This document shows positions 1 to 6,301 of a stretch of DNA of 28,222 nt, one piece after another. The number at the start of each line of letters is the position of its first letter. Positions within the stretch are counted from its first letter, which is position 1. Source of the DNA: an uncultured Lachnobacterium sp. (GTDB lineage Bacteria; Bacillota; Clostridia; Lachnospirales; Lachnospiraceae); the NCBI GenBank assembly GCA_900552085.1, contig URYB01000003.1, forward strand, positions 1 through 28,222, given 5' to 3'. The notes below the pieces were generated by a model. That model had not been told where the DNA came from, searched no databases, and worked only from the letters and a program-made list of their open reading frames with translations. A program made the position numbers and the translations under genes.

Positions 1-151
1 TCCACTTAATAAATTCGGCATTTCTTAACTGAACTGTATTTTCAATGCATGACAGCATATGATATACTGTTTTCATCATAAAAAACTTTATCTAAATGAC
101 ATTGAATATTTTTATACAAGACAGAATTCAAAATCTCTTACCCTATAACAT
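1..151. other. Left edge without a visible gene
   Basis: I see no supported reading frame or ribosome binding site on either strand here. It is probably the continuing leader of the leftward transcript that carries the c-di-GMP riboswitch. The controlled gene would then begin beyond the left edge of the window. Confidence 0.4.
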
Positions 152-181
152 AAAAAGACTGCAAAAGCTTTCCTTTTGCAG
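152..181 (-). terminator. Intrinsic terminator of the c-di-GMP riboswitch
   Basis: On the minus strand a 9-bp stem (CTGCAAAAG at 181-173 with CTTTTGCAG at 167-159) closes a 5-nt loop and runs into a U-rich tract (158-152). The 5' arm overlaps the last conserved bases of the aptamer (GGCTGC, 183-178). Aptamer and terminator therefore compete for the same nucleotides. If those bases are needed in the ligand-bound fold, c-di-GMP would favour read-through (an ON switch); that direction is inference. Confidence 0.85.
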
Positions 182-264
182 CCGATCTGTCATACACATC
201 TCTTGGGTTTAGACTCTAGCTTTGCGTCCTCACATTTCTGTAAGTTTGCCAATAATATCTTAAT
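178..264 (-). promoter_or_regulatory. c-di-GMP-I (GEMM) riboswitch aptamer
   Basis: Read leftward, the RNA has the conserved GEMM elements in order. First is GGCAAAC (250-244). Next is a 6-bp hairpin CTTACA/TGTGAG capped by a GAAA tetraloop (244-229). It is followed by GACGCAAAGC (228-219), CTAAACC (212-206) and a 3' segment ACAGATCGGCTGC ending near 178. The GAAA loop is the one that docks into its receptor in class I c-di-GMP aptamers. The aptamer starts shortly after a predicted promoter and ends in an intrinsic terminator, so it is a transcriptional switch. The target gene is outside the window. The exact 5' boundary of P1 is uncertain. Confidence 0.9.
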
Positions 265-281
265 TTTTGCCCTGTTCCTCT

Positions 282-350
282 ATTTTAATAAATTGTTTTT
301 TTATTTACAATGAAAACTTCACCAACGACATAATTTTTACACCAACGACA
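282..350 (-). promoter_or_regulatory. Leftward promoter with two LytTR-type direct repeats
   Basis: The minus strand has -35 TTGTAA (310-305), a 17-bp spacer and -10 TAAAAT (287-282). Upstream of the -35 are two identical 11-bp direct repeats, TGTCGTTGGTG, at 350-340 and 330-320. They are 20 bp apart, and the nearer one ends 9 bp from the -35. LytTR regulators bind pairs of 9-bp repeats with a GTT core about two helical turns apart, just upstream of the -35, and this site has that layout. The adjacent gene encodes a LytTR regulator, so it is the natural candidate activator. Transcription would enter the c-di-GMP riboswitch within about 20 nt. Confidence 0.75.
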
Positions 351-384
351 ATCTCCTTTATTTATTTCTTTCATATTTTAGACC

Positions 385-1107
385 TTACTTCCATTGCATA
401 TACTCTTCATACTTTCTGGTTACTGCATTCCGGTATACTCTTCCTATCGGAATACGCTCCTGGATTCCCTCCATATGCAAATCGCTATCTATAAACATGA
501 CTTTTGAAAAGTTCACCACATACGATTTATGTACACGCACAAACAAATACGGTTGCAGTTTTTGCTCTAATTCTCCCAGCCTTCTGGATATCAGCATCTT
601 CTGCTTACCATTTTTGGTATTTACATGAACTCTTGTATAACTTCCTGCCCCTTCAAAGTACAAGATTTCTTTCACCCTTACATCCTGTTTTCCTATATCA
701 CTTTGTAATTGCAGCTTTAGATTCCCCTGTTTTGCAACCCATACCTCTGTAATCATTTTCTCAATGTCCGATTTCTTCACCGGTTTCTGTAAAAATCCGA
801 TTGTTTTATGTGAAAATGCCTGTAGCACCAAATGAATATCTGTTGCGTGAAAAATAATTTTCCAGATCTGATCCGTTTTCTTTACATATTCCATCAGTCT
901 GTTTCCGTTCGCTCCGTCCATCTCATTGTCCAGAAACAGAAGATCTATCCTCGGATTATCCCTGTTTTCACAATAATGTATAACTGCATCTCCATCCGAA
1001 AAATTATGATACATAATCTCTATCTCATGATTTCTGCAAATAGATGTGCAAATTGTTTGTATTCTCCCTGCATCATTATCTTTATCGCATATTCCTATAA
1101 TAAACAT
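385..1107 (-). CDS. LytTR-family response regulator
   Basis: The 240-residue protein has an N-terminal receiver domain (about residues 1-115) and a C-terminal LytTR DNA-binding domain (about 138-238). The receiver shows the acidic pair near residues 8-10, a likely phosphoacceptor Asp60 in LFLDNEMDG and the conserved Lys108 in LQKP. The LytTR part carries the typical FEGAGSYTRVHV and HKSYVVNFS stretches. No histidine kinase gene lies next to it, so it is an orphan in this window. An AAAGGAGA ribosome binding site lies about 14 nt upstream of the start, a slightly long spacing. A paired direct repeat of LytTR type lies just past its stop codon, in front of a riboswitch-controlled promoter. It probably regulates that promoter, perhaps together with its own expression. 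Confidence 0.9.
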   Translation of the reverse strand: MFIIGICDKDNDAGRIQTICTSICRNHEIEIMYHNFSDGDAVIHYCENRDNPRIDLLFLDNEMDGANGNRLMEYVKKTDQIWKIIFHATDIHLVLQAFSHKTIGFLQKPVKKSDIEKMITEVWVAKQGNLKLQLQSDIGKQDVRVKEILYFEGAGSYTRVHVNTKNGKQKMLISRRLGELEQKLQPYLFVRVHKSYVVNFSKVMFIDSDLHMEGIQERIPIGRVYRNAVTRKYEEYMQWK

Positions 1108-1292
1108 GTTTATCTGCCAGTTTCTCCTTTGCTTATGTTATGTATAGTATTATGCCTCTCGTTACTTCTTCCCCTGTATATAACATATTAGTCAATTATA
1201 AAGTTTTACTGTTTTGATGTAAATGGTTATTTCGTCCCATATGCTCATGACAAAATTTTTCCATAACCGCTAAAATTAGGACTTTCGTACAA

Positions 1293-1321
1293 TTGACTTG
1301 CCTACCCAAATTCTCTATATT
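1293..1321 (+). promoter_or_regulatory. Promoter of the membrane protein/zinc-ribbon operon
   Basis: TTGACT (1293-1298), a 17-bp spacer and TATATT (1316-1321) form a good sigma-70/A-type promoter about 45 bp before the chosen start codon at 1367. The rest of the intergenic stretch (1108-1292) shows no clear gene. Confidence 0.65.
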
Positions 1322-1366
1322 TATTATGGAGTTTATAATGTTTATGAAATAAATTGGAGAAAACAA

Positions 1367-2287
1367 ATGAATATGGAAAATTTCAAAAAATATCTGATGA
1401 ATGTGCAAAAATCATTTACCGGTGTATTTGTAACTATTTATGTACTATGCGCTCTCTGCATTGGTGTCGGTGTTATAAAATGTCTTCCTACCTATTCTGA
1501 TTACGATAGTAACAAAGAAGGCTTTGCGAAGACCAAGATCTTATGTGTCGATGAACCATTTGCCGAATTGGTAGGTGACAAATACAAGGACATGCAGCTG
1601 CAGCTCGCCATCGGTGAAGATAACAATATGTATATTGTCGGCTTGAATCCTAAGAATGACTTTCCTGTAGTATCTAAAAATATGACAGATGAAGAACTTG
1701 CATCCTACAAACCAGTAGAGATTAAAGGAAAAAGCGAGACTTTGCCAGATGAAGCAAAAAGCTATTTACTGGATACCTATGGTGTAACCAGTGAAAATGT
1801 TGATACCATTTTGGGTTCCTGCTATTTGGATGCCACCTATGATACTTTGTCGGCTGGATATCCATTTTTCGGAGTCGGCATCTTTGTTGGTATCATTACA
1901 CTTATGTTCCAAAGTGCTGTCAATCAACGCAAAAAGGCAATTCGCAAAAAAGCTGATATGCTTGAAGCAAACGGACAGCTACAGGCTATATACGATGATT
2001 TTCAGACCGGACCACAGACTTTATCCAAGTCCATGCGATTATTGATCTTACCGCATTATGCAATGGATTTTCTGGCGGAAAAAGAAGGGTTTCATGTCGT
2101 TCCATTGGATAATGTCATAAATGTCTATCAAACAAGTATGGTAAACGGGCATCCGATAAATGGTTCCGGAATTGCTCTTGATACAGCAGATGGTCAGCAA
2201 CATGTCATCGGCATTTCAAAGAAACAGTCAAAAGATTTTGATGATATCATGAATTTATTAAAAAATATAACCGGAGGTACACAATAA
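1367..2287 (+). CDS. Membrane protein of unknown function, two TM segments
   Basis: I chose the ATG at 1367 because GGAGA lies 6 nt upstream; a longer frame from 1298 would start inside the promoter region. The 306-residue protein has two hydrophobic segments (about residues 17-39 and 165-185) separated by a hydrophilic domain of about 125 residues that is probably extracytoplasmic. After the second segment comes a basic stretch (NQRKKAIRKK) and a cytoplasmic tail of about 120 residues. The tail's C-terminal part (around VVPLDNVINVYQ to the end) looks like a small beta-rich, PH-like fold, a weak resemblance only. Its stop overlaps the start of the zinc-ribbon gene (TAATG), so the two are translationally coupled and probably act together. 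I recognise no named family. Confidence 0.8.
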   Translation: MNMENFKKYLMNVQKSFTGVFVTIYVLCALCIGVGVIKCLPTYSDYDSNKEGFAKTKILCVDEPFAELVGDKYKDMQLQLAIGEDNNMYIVGLNPKNDFPVVSKNMTDEELASYKPVEIKGKSETLPDEAKSYLLDTYGVTSENVDTILGSCYLDATYDTLSAGYPFFGVGIFVGIITLMFQSAVNQRKKAIRKKADMLEANGQLQAIYDDFQTGPQTLSKSMRLLILPHYAMDFLAEKEGFHVVPLDNVINVYQTSMVNGHPINGSGIALDTADGQQHVIGISKKQSKDFDDIMNLLKNITGGTQ

Positions 2288-2529
2288 TGTTTATTATATA
2301 TGGTACGAGAACAGATTTAAAAACTGACGCAGAACTACAGCCGGTACAATGTGAGAATTGTGGTCATTTTGCTCCACAGATGCTTTTCCGAAAGATTTGG
2401 AGATTTACGTTATTTCATATTCCAACATTTGGTTTCTGTCAAAAGCGAGGAACTATGTGTAAAAACTGTGGTAAGATCCATCCTCTTAAAAGAAGACAGT
2501 ACAAAGAAATTCGTCGCAACATTGCCTAA
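2287..2529 (+). CDS. Small zinc-ribbon protein
   Basis: The 80-residue protein carries two CxxC knuckles (Cys22/Cys25 in CENCG and Cys58/Cys61 in CKNCG) around a hydrophobic middle (RFTLFHIPTFGF). This matches the zinc_ribbon_15-like family of short Firmicutes proteins that begin with an FIIxGTRT-like motif. Function in that family is unknown; a single rubredoxin-like zinc site is expected. GGAGG at 2273-2277 is its ribosome binding site, and the start overlaps the preceding stop. A strong terminator follows, so it closes a two-gene operon. Confidence 0.85.
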   Translation: MFIIYGTRTDLKTDAELQPVQCENCGHFAPQMLFRKIWRFTLFHIPTFGFCQKRGTMCKNCGKIHPLKRRQYKEIRRNIA

Positions 2530-2534
2530 GAACA

Positions 2535-2565
2535 CAGCCCGCATAATCGCGGGCTGATTTTTTTT
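2535..2565 (+). terminator. Intrinsic terminator after the zinc-ribbon gene
   Basis: An 8-bp GC-rich stem (CAGCCCGC 2535-2542 with GCGGGCTG 2549-2556) with a 6-nt loop is followed by a run of eight T residues. Confidence 0.9.
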
Positions 2566-2573
2566 ATTTTTTT

Positions 2574-2612
2574 TGTAACGAAATCACATTTTTTTACATT
2601 AATCCATGTAAC
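2574..2612 (+). promoter_or_regulatory. Possible ECF-type promoter elements before the sigma gene
   Basis: TGTAAC occurs twice (2574-2579 and 2607-2612), 33 bp apart, in the 79-bp gap before the ECF sigma gene. AAC-containing -35 elements are typical of ECF sigma factors, which often control their own operon. No clear ECF -10 (CGT-like) is visible downstream of either copy, so this is only a candidate. Confidence 0.3.
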
Positions 2613-2644
2613 CAATCAATATCCCACCAGAAAGGAGCCCGATC

Positions 2645-3112
2645 ATGCAGGACATGGACGCCGTTTATCGCCAGCATTTTCAGATGGTTTACCAATATCT
2701 GATGTCATTGGTCCACAATCCGGACATTGCAGAAGAACTGGCCCAGGAAACGTTCTGTCAGGCAGTCAACAGTATAAATCGCTACGATGGAAGCTGCAAA
2801 ATCACTACCTGGCTCTGTGCGATTGCCAAAAATCAATATTTGTCCTACCTGCGAAAGCACCCACTGCACGAGGATCTGACGGATGCCGAGGCACATATTA
2901 CCCCTTCTCCATCCGCAGAGCAGGAAGTACTTTCTTCCATGGGAAAAATGGAGTTGCTGCAGCATCTTCACGACTTGAAAGAACCATACCGGGAAGTGAT
3001 CTACCTACGGGCTTTCGGTAACCTTTCCTTCCGGGAAATCGGGCAGATTATGGGACAAAGCGAAAACTGGGCGCGCGTAATGTTTTATCGCGGTAAAGAA
3101 AAACTTTTATAA
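2645..3112 (+). CDS. ECF-type RNA polymerase sigma factor
   Basis: The 155-residue length and two-domain layout are those of ECF sigma factors. Region 2 spans about residues 8-72 and includes EELAQETFCQA and the ITTWLCAIAKNQYLSYLRK segment. Region 4 spans about 102-155, with the PYREVIYLRAFGNLSFREIG helix-turn-helix. AAAGGAG lies 8 nt upstream of the ATG. The next gene encodes a zinc-binding transmembrane anti-sigma factor 12 bp downstream. The pair should form a membrane stress-sensing switch in which the sigma factor is held at the membrane until the anti-sigma is inactivated. The signal is unknown. Confidence 0.93.
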   Translation: MQDMDAVYRQHFQMVYQYLMSLVHNPDIAEELAQETFCQAVNSINRYDGSCKITTWLCAIAKNQYLSYLRKHPLHEDLTDAEAHITPSPSAEQEVLSSMGKMELLQHLHDLKEPYREVIYLRAFGNLSFREIGQIMGQSENWARVMFYRGKEKLL

Positions 3113-3124
3113 GAAAGGAGCTGT

Positions 3125-4750
3125 ATGTATATGAAAAATGAATTAACCTGCGAAGTTGTACAGGATCTGTTGCCAAGTTATGTTGACCATCTCACAAGCG
3201 ATATAACAAACACCGCAATTGTATCTCATGTAAAAAACTGCGAAGATTGCCGGCGAATTCTTGCTGCCATGCAGGCACCGGAATCACTTCCTGAAAAAGA
3301 TCCGGCGGACGCATCCACCATAGATTTTTTGAAGAAAAACCGCAAAAAAAACCGGAACCGGATTCTGGCCTCGGTCTTAACGGTTGCTCTCTTGCTTTCC
3401 GGATTCTGGGGATGGAAAGTATACATTTCCCCACGTTCCATGACGGATACATCCACGATGAATTATTCTGTGACCGTGACAGATTCCAAAAAAATCCAGA
3501 TTAAGGGATCTCTTACCGATCACTCACTTGGCGTATCTGACATAAACTACACGGTCGATGCTGACAATCCTGGAATTGTCACAATCAATGTCCGGGCCAA
3601 CCGTTTGTCTGCATCCAAAAACAACACTTTTTCCGATGAGACCACCGAAAAGCATAAGATTGAAAAAGTGTATGTCAACGACTGGATTGCATGGGAAAAC
3701 GGTACTGCCATCCAGCCAAAGGCCGCACAGATTTATAACACCATTCACCCTTATGTTGGAAGCATGTCTGACAACGGAAAAACCCTCACGGCGCTCGGAA
3801 TCAATGATGTACTTCCGATTGCAACACATGAATTGCAGACAACCGATGAGCCATATGGCTGGACAATGAATCTCGATGGATCTTTTAAGAAATCCCAACA
3901 GACAGAACTGGAAAGAACCATGAAAAACTATGCCATGGTTATTCTTGTCTGCACCGAAAATCTTGGCAGTGTGACATTTTCCTATTCGCTGGATGGTCAA
4001 AAAACAGATTTTACTTACACAAAAGAACAAGGCGAAGAGGACTTTCGTGGCACTTGTGCATACTTCCGCAGTTCTGCCACCGAATTTCAGGCGCTTCTTG
4101 CCAAAGCCGGTATTTTAAATACTGTCTATTCCTCCCTTTCCGAAGGAGGATACCGCCTGACCGAAGCAATTACGAAAGTCACAGATGCTGAAATTACCGG
4201 AAGTGTCCGGGATCAAAAAGACACTTTTATCCAACAGTACAAAACATACCAGCCAATCAACAGCTGGTCTCCGAGTTCTGTTTATAAAAGTTTCTCTTCA
4301 GAAGACGAGGCACTTGCTTATATCGGATACAATAAATTAAAGCCTATAAACTTGCCGCAGACACCTGAACACGTCGAAGTCACTGCACTTGGTGATCGAT
4401 CCGGCAATATTTGCTATATCTCTTTCCTTGAGAGTTATTCCTGCGAAAATGCCGATCTTTCCGTTTCTGCCTCTGCCGACATTTATACGGAACATAGCAC
4501 AATTTCGGATTACGTTGATATTGATTATCCGTCCAATATGGATGATGCCAGCATTTACACTACAGAAGATTACACCAGCGCATCCGGCGAAACCTGGAAG
4601 ATTGTCACGACAACCAACGCATCCGATGACTCTTATGATTCCATAGATGCTTATCAGGTCAAAGACACCATTAGTTATCGCATTGGTGTCAGCTATCCAG
4701 GCGATCAGAAAAATAAGGCCAGAGCTACGCTTTTGGAACTTCTTAAATAA
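3125..4750 (+). CDS. Transmembrane anti-sigma factor with zf-HC2 domain
   Basis: The cytoplasmic N-terminus carries the ZAS signature Cys9...His35-x3-Cys39-x2-Cys42. A charged linker follows (FLKKNRKKNRNR) and then one membrane helix at about residues 80-101. The remaining 440 residues form a large extracytoplasmic domain with no motif I can assign; it is Ser/Thr/Asp-rich, unusually long for an anti-sigma factor and probably the sensor. AAAGGAG ends 4 nt before the ATG at 3125; a second in-frame ATG at 3131 is equally possible. It follows the ECF sigma gene and almost certainly inhibits that protein. A bidirectional terminator follows. Confidence 0.88.
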   Translation: MYMKNELTCEVVQDLLPSYVDHLTSDITNTAIVSHVKNCEDCRRILAAMQAPESLPEKDPADASTIDFLKKNRKKNRNRILASVLTVALLLSGFWGWKVYISPRSMTDTSTMNYSVTVTDSKKIQIKGSLTDHSLGVSDINYTVDADNPGIVTINVRANRLSASKNNTFSDETTEKHKIEKVYVNDWIAWENGTAIQPKAAQIYNTIHPYVGSMSDNGKTLTALGINDVLPIATHELQTTDEPYGWTMNLDGSFKKSQQTELERTMKNYAMVILVCTENLGSVTFSYSLDGQKTDFTYTKEQGEEDFRGTCAYFRSSATEFQALLAKAGILNTVYSSLSEGGYRLTEAITKVTDAEITGSVRDQKDTFIQQYKTYQPINSWSPSSVYKSFSSEDEALAYIGYNKLKPINLPQTPEHVEVTALGDRSGNICYISFLESYSCENADLSVSASADIYTEHSTISDYVDIDYPSNMDDASIYTTEDYTSASGETWKIVTTTNASDDSYDSIDAYQVKDTISYRIGVSYPGDQKNKARATLLELLK

Positions 4751-4774
4751 AGAGTAATGGGGAAGTTTATACCC

Positions 4775-4815
4775 AAAAAAGAAGCACTTCACGGTTATCC
4801 GCCGCGAAGTGCTTT
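4775..4815. terminator. Bidirectional terminator between the sigma operon and the array
   Basis: AAGCACTTC (4782-4790) pairs with GAAGTGCTT (4806-4814), with an inner CGG/CCG pair. Rightward the tail is only TTTAT. Leftward the hairpin is followed by six U residues (4780-4775), so it is the better terminator for leftward transcripts coming through the repeat array and the small membrane gene at 5170-5442. Confidence 0.75.
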
Positions 4816-4903
4816 ATGTATGTCAATGGACACGATTCATTATACTGGATGACAAACTTTTGTGTACTGCTGTCGAATTTTGTTGCGTATAGTTCCATGA
4901 TTT

Positions 4904-5139
4904 GGACATATACATAGAAATTTATTATTATGTCCTCACTATTTTCACTTTTTGGACATATACAATTTTTCTCTTAATAAATGTCCTTGGTTTTTTCTTA
5001 TATTGGACATATGTATCAAATTTCCATAATTTTGTTCCAATAAATATCTATTTACAGGACATTTTCAATCAATTATTTTGCATATGTCCTATCTTTCTGT
5101 TTTTTGTGGACATTACACTTCTGTTTTTCACATATGTCC
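4904..5139. repeat. Ordered array of GGACAT/ATGTCC half-sites, 50-52 bp period
   Basis: GGACAT starts at 4904, 4954, 5005, 5057 and 5108. The complementary ATGTCC ends at 4935, 4986, 5038 (degenerate, TGTTCC), 5089 and 5139. The two orientations strictly alternate. The gap from ATGTCC to the next GGACAT is exactly 18 bp in all four cases; the gap the other way is 22-24 bp. The gap sequences are unrelated AT-rich DNA. Several half-sites extend to GGACATAT or ATATGTCC. No convincing reading frame covers the block. It may be a protein-binding array, a chain of RNA hairpins or a new repeat class. It lies between two operons, downstream of a leftward small membrane protein gene and before a terminator. 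Confidence 0.85.
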
Positions 5140-5169
5140 ATTTGCTCCATTTTTGCTGAATTTTCCCTC

Positions 5170-5442
5170 TTATTCAGCCTTTCCACTATCGTTTCTTTTA
5201 TCATGGTTTTTCATTCTAAATTCATTAATTCCCCAGGCAAAAAATGGAAATGCACCTGCAACCATAATAGAAATCAGTAAATAGATTACATCAATATCTT
5301 TTTTGCCAATACAGAAGGCCACGAAAATACCAAGCATAATCATCGCAACTCCACAAAAATGTTTTACATAGTATTTCCAAAACCCGTCTTCTCTCTCCAC
5401 AATCCATTTGTCTTCAAAATCAAGTTCCTGTTTTTTCTCCAT
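5170..5442 (-). CDS. Small membrane protein, two TM helices
   Basis: The 90-residue protein has a charged N-terminus, two hydrophobic segments (about residues 29-46 and 51-70) and a charged, Lys/Asp-rich C-terminus. GGAGG lies about 10 nt upstream of the ATG at 5442, a clear start. It resembles many uncharacterised two-helix proteins of Clostridia and I recognise no family. It stands alone on this strand; its transcript would run into the half-site array and end at the terminator near 4775. Confidence 0.75.
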   Translation of the reverse strand: MEKKQELDFEDKWIVEREDGFWKYYVKHFCGVAMIMLGIFVAFCIGKKDIDVIYLLISIMVAGAFPFFAWGINEFRMKNHDKRNDSGKAE

Positions 5443-5466
5443 ATTGATAACCTCCGACTTTGAACA

Positions 5467-5500
5467 TCAGCCCCATTAAAATTGCCTTCGGCAGGGCTGA
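5467..5500 (-). other. Leader hairpin upstream of the small membrane gene
   Basis: TCAGCCC (5467-5473) and GGGCTGA (5494-5500) pair, with a second inner TGCC/GGCA pair around a TTC loop. The hairpin sits about 10 bp upstream of the ribosome binding site of the gene starting at 5442. There is no U tract, so it is a leader structure rather than a terminator. Confidence 0.5.
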
Positions 5501-5585
5501 CACTATCCTTTAATTTTCCGCTTTTAAAGCAGCCATTAATTGCTCTTTTGCTTTATTCTTTTCATAATTATTATACAATATAATT

Positions 5586-5634
5586 AAACAAAAAGGAATT
5601 CCATTTGACGGTTTTATTCATCAAATAGAATTCC
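5586..5634 (-). terminator. Terminator of the atp operon transcript
   Basis: On the minus strand a 14-bp stem with one mismatch (5634-5621 with 5608-5595) and a 12-nt loop is followed by TTTTTGTTT. It lies past atpC and the small reading frame at 5671-5814 and is the only strong leftward terminator in the stretch. Confidence 0.9.
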
Positions 5635-5670
5635 CAATGTTATTGTTCAGATGCAAGCTTGGCACATGTC

Positions 5671-5814
5671 CTAAAATACTTTATTACATGATTTTTCCTT
5701 CATCATTATTTGTTTTTTATTAAAATATTTAGCAATTTTAACAAAAAAAGTAATTGTTAATACTAAGCTTATTATTCCTATGATTAACATAAATGTATCA
5801 AAAATAAATTGCAC
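5671..5814 (-). CDS. Possible 47-residue single-TM peptide
   Basis: A leftward frame begins at GTG 5814, with GGGAGG (5829-5824) 9 nt upstream, and ends at TAG 5671. An in-frame ATG at 5823 directly abuts the same GGAGG. The peptide starts with QFIFDTFMLI, continues as one hydrophobic helix (about residues 3-27), then has a Lys-rich tail with KIAKYFNKK. The shape, a short helix followed by positive charges with a DTFML-like start, recalls holin-like or type I toxin peptides of Firmicutes, a resemblance and not an identification. It lies 45 bp after atpC and before the operon's terminator. It may be co-transcribed with atp genes or be an independent element. Confidence 0.55.
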   Translation of the reverse strand: MQFIFDTFMLIIGIISLVLTITFFVKIAKYFNKKQIMMKEKSCNKVF

Positions 5815-5859
5815 AGCTATCATCCTCCCTATATGATTAATCATAAAATCCTATCAATT

Positions 5860-6273
5860 CTACTTATGTCCAGCGACATTAATACGAATCAATGCCTTGT
5901 GGAGTGCATACTCTGCACGCTTCAAATCGAGATTCTGTGACTTCGCAGCAATTCGTTCTTCTGCACGCTCCTTCGCGGCTTCCGCACGATTGATGTCGAT
6001 TTCATCCGGCCATTCGGCAAGCTCCGCAAGCAGCGTAACTTTCTCGCCGAGAATTTCTGCAAATCCTGCATGCACGGCTGCAACTTTCTGTTCATCACCG
6101 TTGTGTATGATCACAACACCGGGTTCAAGGACGGTGGTCAGTGGAATATGATTTTTGTACACTCCGATTTCTCCATCCGCCGTATTGAATTCCAGCATAT
6201 CTGCCTCACCGGCAAAAAATATACGATCCGGTGTGATGATCTCGACCTGAAATAAATCTTTTCCTTCTGCCAT
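5860..6273 (-). CDS. atpC: F1Fo ATP synthase epsilon subunit
   Basis: The 137-residue protein has the epsilon fold. An N-terminal beta-sandwich carries FQVEIITPDRIFFAGEADML and DGEIGVYKNHIPL, and a C-terminal helical hairpin is rich in Ala, Glu and Arg (RAEAAKERAEERIAA). I chose the ATG at 6273 (AAAGGGG 4 nt upstream) over a TTG-initiated frame at 6297. Epsilon is part of the central stalk, links gamma to the c-ring and inhibits wasteful ATP hydrolysis. It is the last ATP synthase gene, starting 28 bp after atpD. Confidence 0.97.
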   Translation of the reverse strand: MAEGKDLFQVEIITPDRIFFAGEADMLEFNTADGEIGVYKNHIPLTTVLEPGVVIIHNGDEQKVAAVHAGFAEILGEKVTLLAELAEWPDEIDINRAEAAKERAEERIAAKSQNLDLKRAEYALHKALIRINVAGHK

Positions 6274-6301
6274 AATACCCCTTTCCTGCCTTTGCAAATT
6301 T

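Noticed and set aside
4904..5139. CRISPR array
   Set aside because: The repeats are only 6-8 bp, alternate in orientation, and no cas genes are present.
4902..5159. An 85-codon rightward frame through the half-site array with a 17-residue period
   Set aside because: It starts at TTG without a ribosome binding site, and its composition (Phe, Ile, Tyr, Leu) just mirrors AT-rich DNA. The period follows from the 51-bp spacing of the half-sites.
5510..5578. A leftward 22-codon frame ending KAKEQLMAALKAEN
   Set aside because: The peptide looks protein-like, but there is no ribosome binding site and the atp terminator lies directly upstream. It may be a scrap of a lost gene; support is too weak to list.
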